32,704 nt of DNA, taken from the NCBI RefSeq assembly GCF_001640365.1, contig NZ_LWMI01000002.1:1-32704 (forward strand), given 5' to 3'. Position 1 is the first letter of the stretch; each line of letters opens with the position of its first letter. Positions 32,402 through 32,704 of this stretch are shown here, piece by piece. The notes under the pieces were generated by a model, which searched no databases, was not told the DNA's origin, and worked only from the letters and a program-made list of their open reading frames with translations. Both the position numbers and the translations under genes were made by a program. The DNA is from Candidatus Arsenophonus triatominarum. GTDB lineage: Bacteria; Pseudomonadota; Gammaproteobacteria; Enterobacterales; Enterobacteriaceae.

Positions 32402-32704
32402 GTGCTTTATCCGGTGAAAACTTTGTGTCGTATTTTTAATGTTCACCGAAGCAGTTATCGCTATTGGTGTCGGCCTAAGGAGCCAGATATTGAGCGGACG
32501 ATAAAACGTAGCCTAGTCAGCGAAGCGTGGAACGTTAGTGGCGGCTCTGCTGGCGCAAGGACTATCGCCACGATGGTTACCAATACACACAACGTGAAAC
32601 TTGGGCGGTGGTTAGCGGGTAAGTTGATGAAAGAATTAATCATCGTCAGTTGCCAAGAGCGAAAACATAAATACAACCGCGGTGGAAATGAACGTATTGA
32701 TATT
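32402..32704 (+). CDS. IS3-family OrfB, copy 2 (partial, open at window end)
   Basis: The N-terminal ~100 codons of the DDE transposase ([20 protein letters not shown] to [10 protein letters not shown]), in the same frame relation to OrfA as copy 1. The catalytic region lies beyond the window. The LCRIF/LCHIF difference separates the copies. Confidence 0.88.
   Translation, partial: MLYPVKTLCRIFNVHRSSYRYWCRPKEPDIERTIKRSLVSEAWNVSGGSAGARTIATMVTNTHNVKLGRWLAGKLMKELIIVSCQERKHKYNRGGNERIDI

Larger units (their letters stand above)
32015..32704 (+). mobile_element. IS3-family element, copy 2 (runs off the window)
   Basis: It begins with the same left end as copy 1, TGTAGTGGCATACTAAATTT, and matches it at all but a few bases over 690 bp. 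Differences include ISRWVR for ISWWVR, EFRE for EFKE, and TGTCGT for TGTCAT in orfB. The 3-bp duplication cannot be checked because the right end is outside the window. Confidence 0.93.

Overview
The window looks like a piece of the chromosome of an insect-associated gammaproteobacterium in the Morganellaceae, with Arsenophonus or a close relative as the best guess. The grounds are the AT-rich coding DNA, an enterobacterial rrn operon with tRNA-Ile and tRNA-Ala in the spacer and tRNA-Asp at the end, protein sequences close to enteric homologues (CRP, AsnA, MurQ, YheT), heavy insertion-sequence load and many freshly broken genes. The genus is inference; the family-level placement is firmer.

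Region by region: (1) 1-5833 is a complete rRNA operon on the minus strand (P1, P2, leader boxA, 16S, tRNA-Ile, tRNA-Ala, 23S, 5S, tRNA-Asp); the terminal tRNA-Asp looks decayed. (2) 6087-7478 is an mdtD-type drug/H+ antiporter gene standing alone. (3) 7601-10258 is a wreck of mobile DNA: an IS91-type transposase pseudogene split by a short inverted-repeat element, an IS630 copy and a second short element. (4) 10763-13211 is the conserved block asnA / asnC - mioC - oriC. The chromosomal origin is recognisable from DnaA boxes, the 13-mer AT-rich unwinding region and a cluster of GATC sites, but the usual mnmG (gidA) neighbour is missing; a third copy of the short element and an IS200/IS605 remnant sit there instead. 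(5) 14033-18328 holds murQ-murP (MurNAc uptake and recycling, with a candidate CRP site upstream), a LysE-type exporter, and yheT-yheU. (6) 18428-21871 continues the enteric yheT-yheU-prkB-crp-pabA order, with prkB broken, yhfA absent, crp and pabA intact and a broken DUF488 (yeaO-like) gene. (7) 22120-28256 is one dead gene for a predicted HEXXH zinc metallopeptidase, interrupted by two IS982 copies; one of these contains an IS256 element that itself contains an IS3 and an IS630 element. Reading frames and target duplications allow the order of insertion to be rebuilt. (8) 28430-29965 has ppiA and engB. (9) 29966-32704 has a remnant of the Spot 42 RNA gene (spf) cut by an IS91-type element, itself cut by an IS21 element, itself cut by a second IS3 copy that runs off the window.

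Functionally the surviving genes are housekeeping (replication origin, rRNA, asparagine and folate synthesis, peptidoglycan recycling, cAMP-CRP control, protein folding, ribosome assembly), while regulators and accessory genes are being lost. Candidate novelties are a ~185-bp MITE-like family with 11-14 bp terminal inverted repeats, the decayed rrn-linked tRNA-Asp, the truncated Spot 42 gene, and the unrecognised metallopeptidase gene. No CRISPR array and no complete novel defence system was seen.
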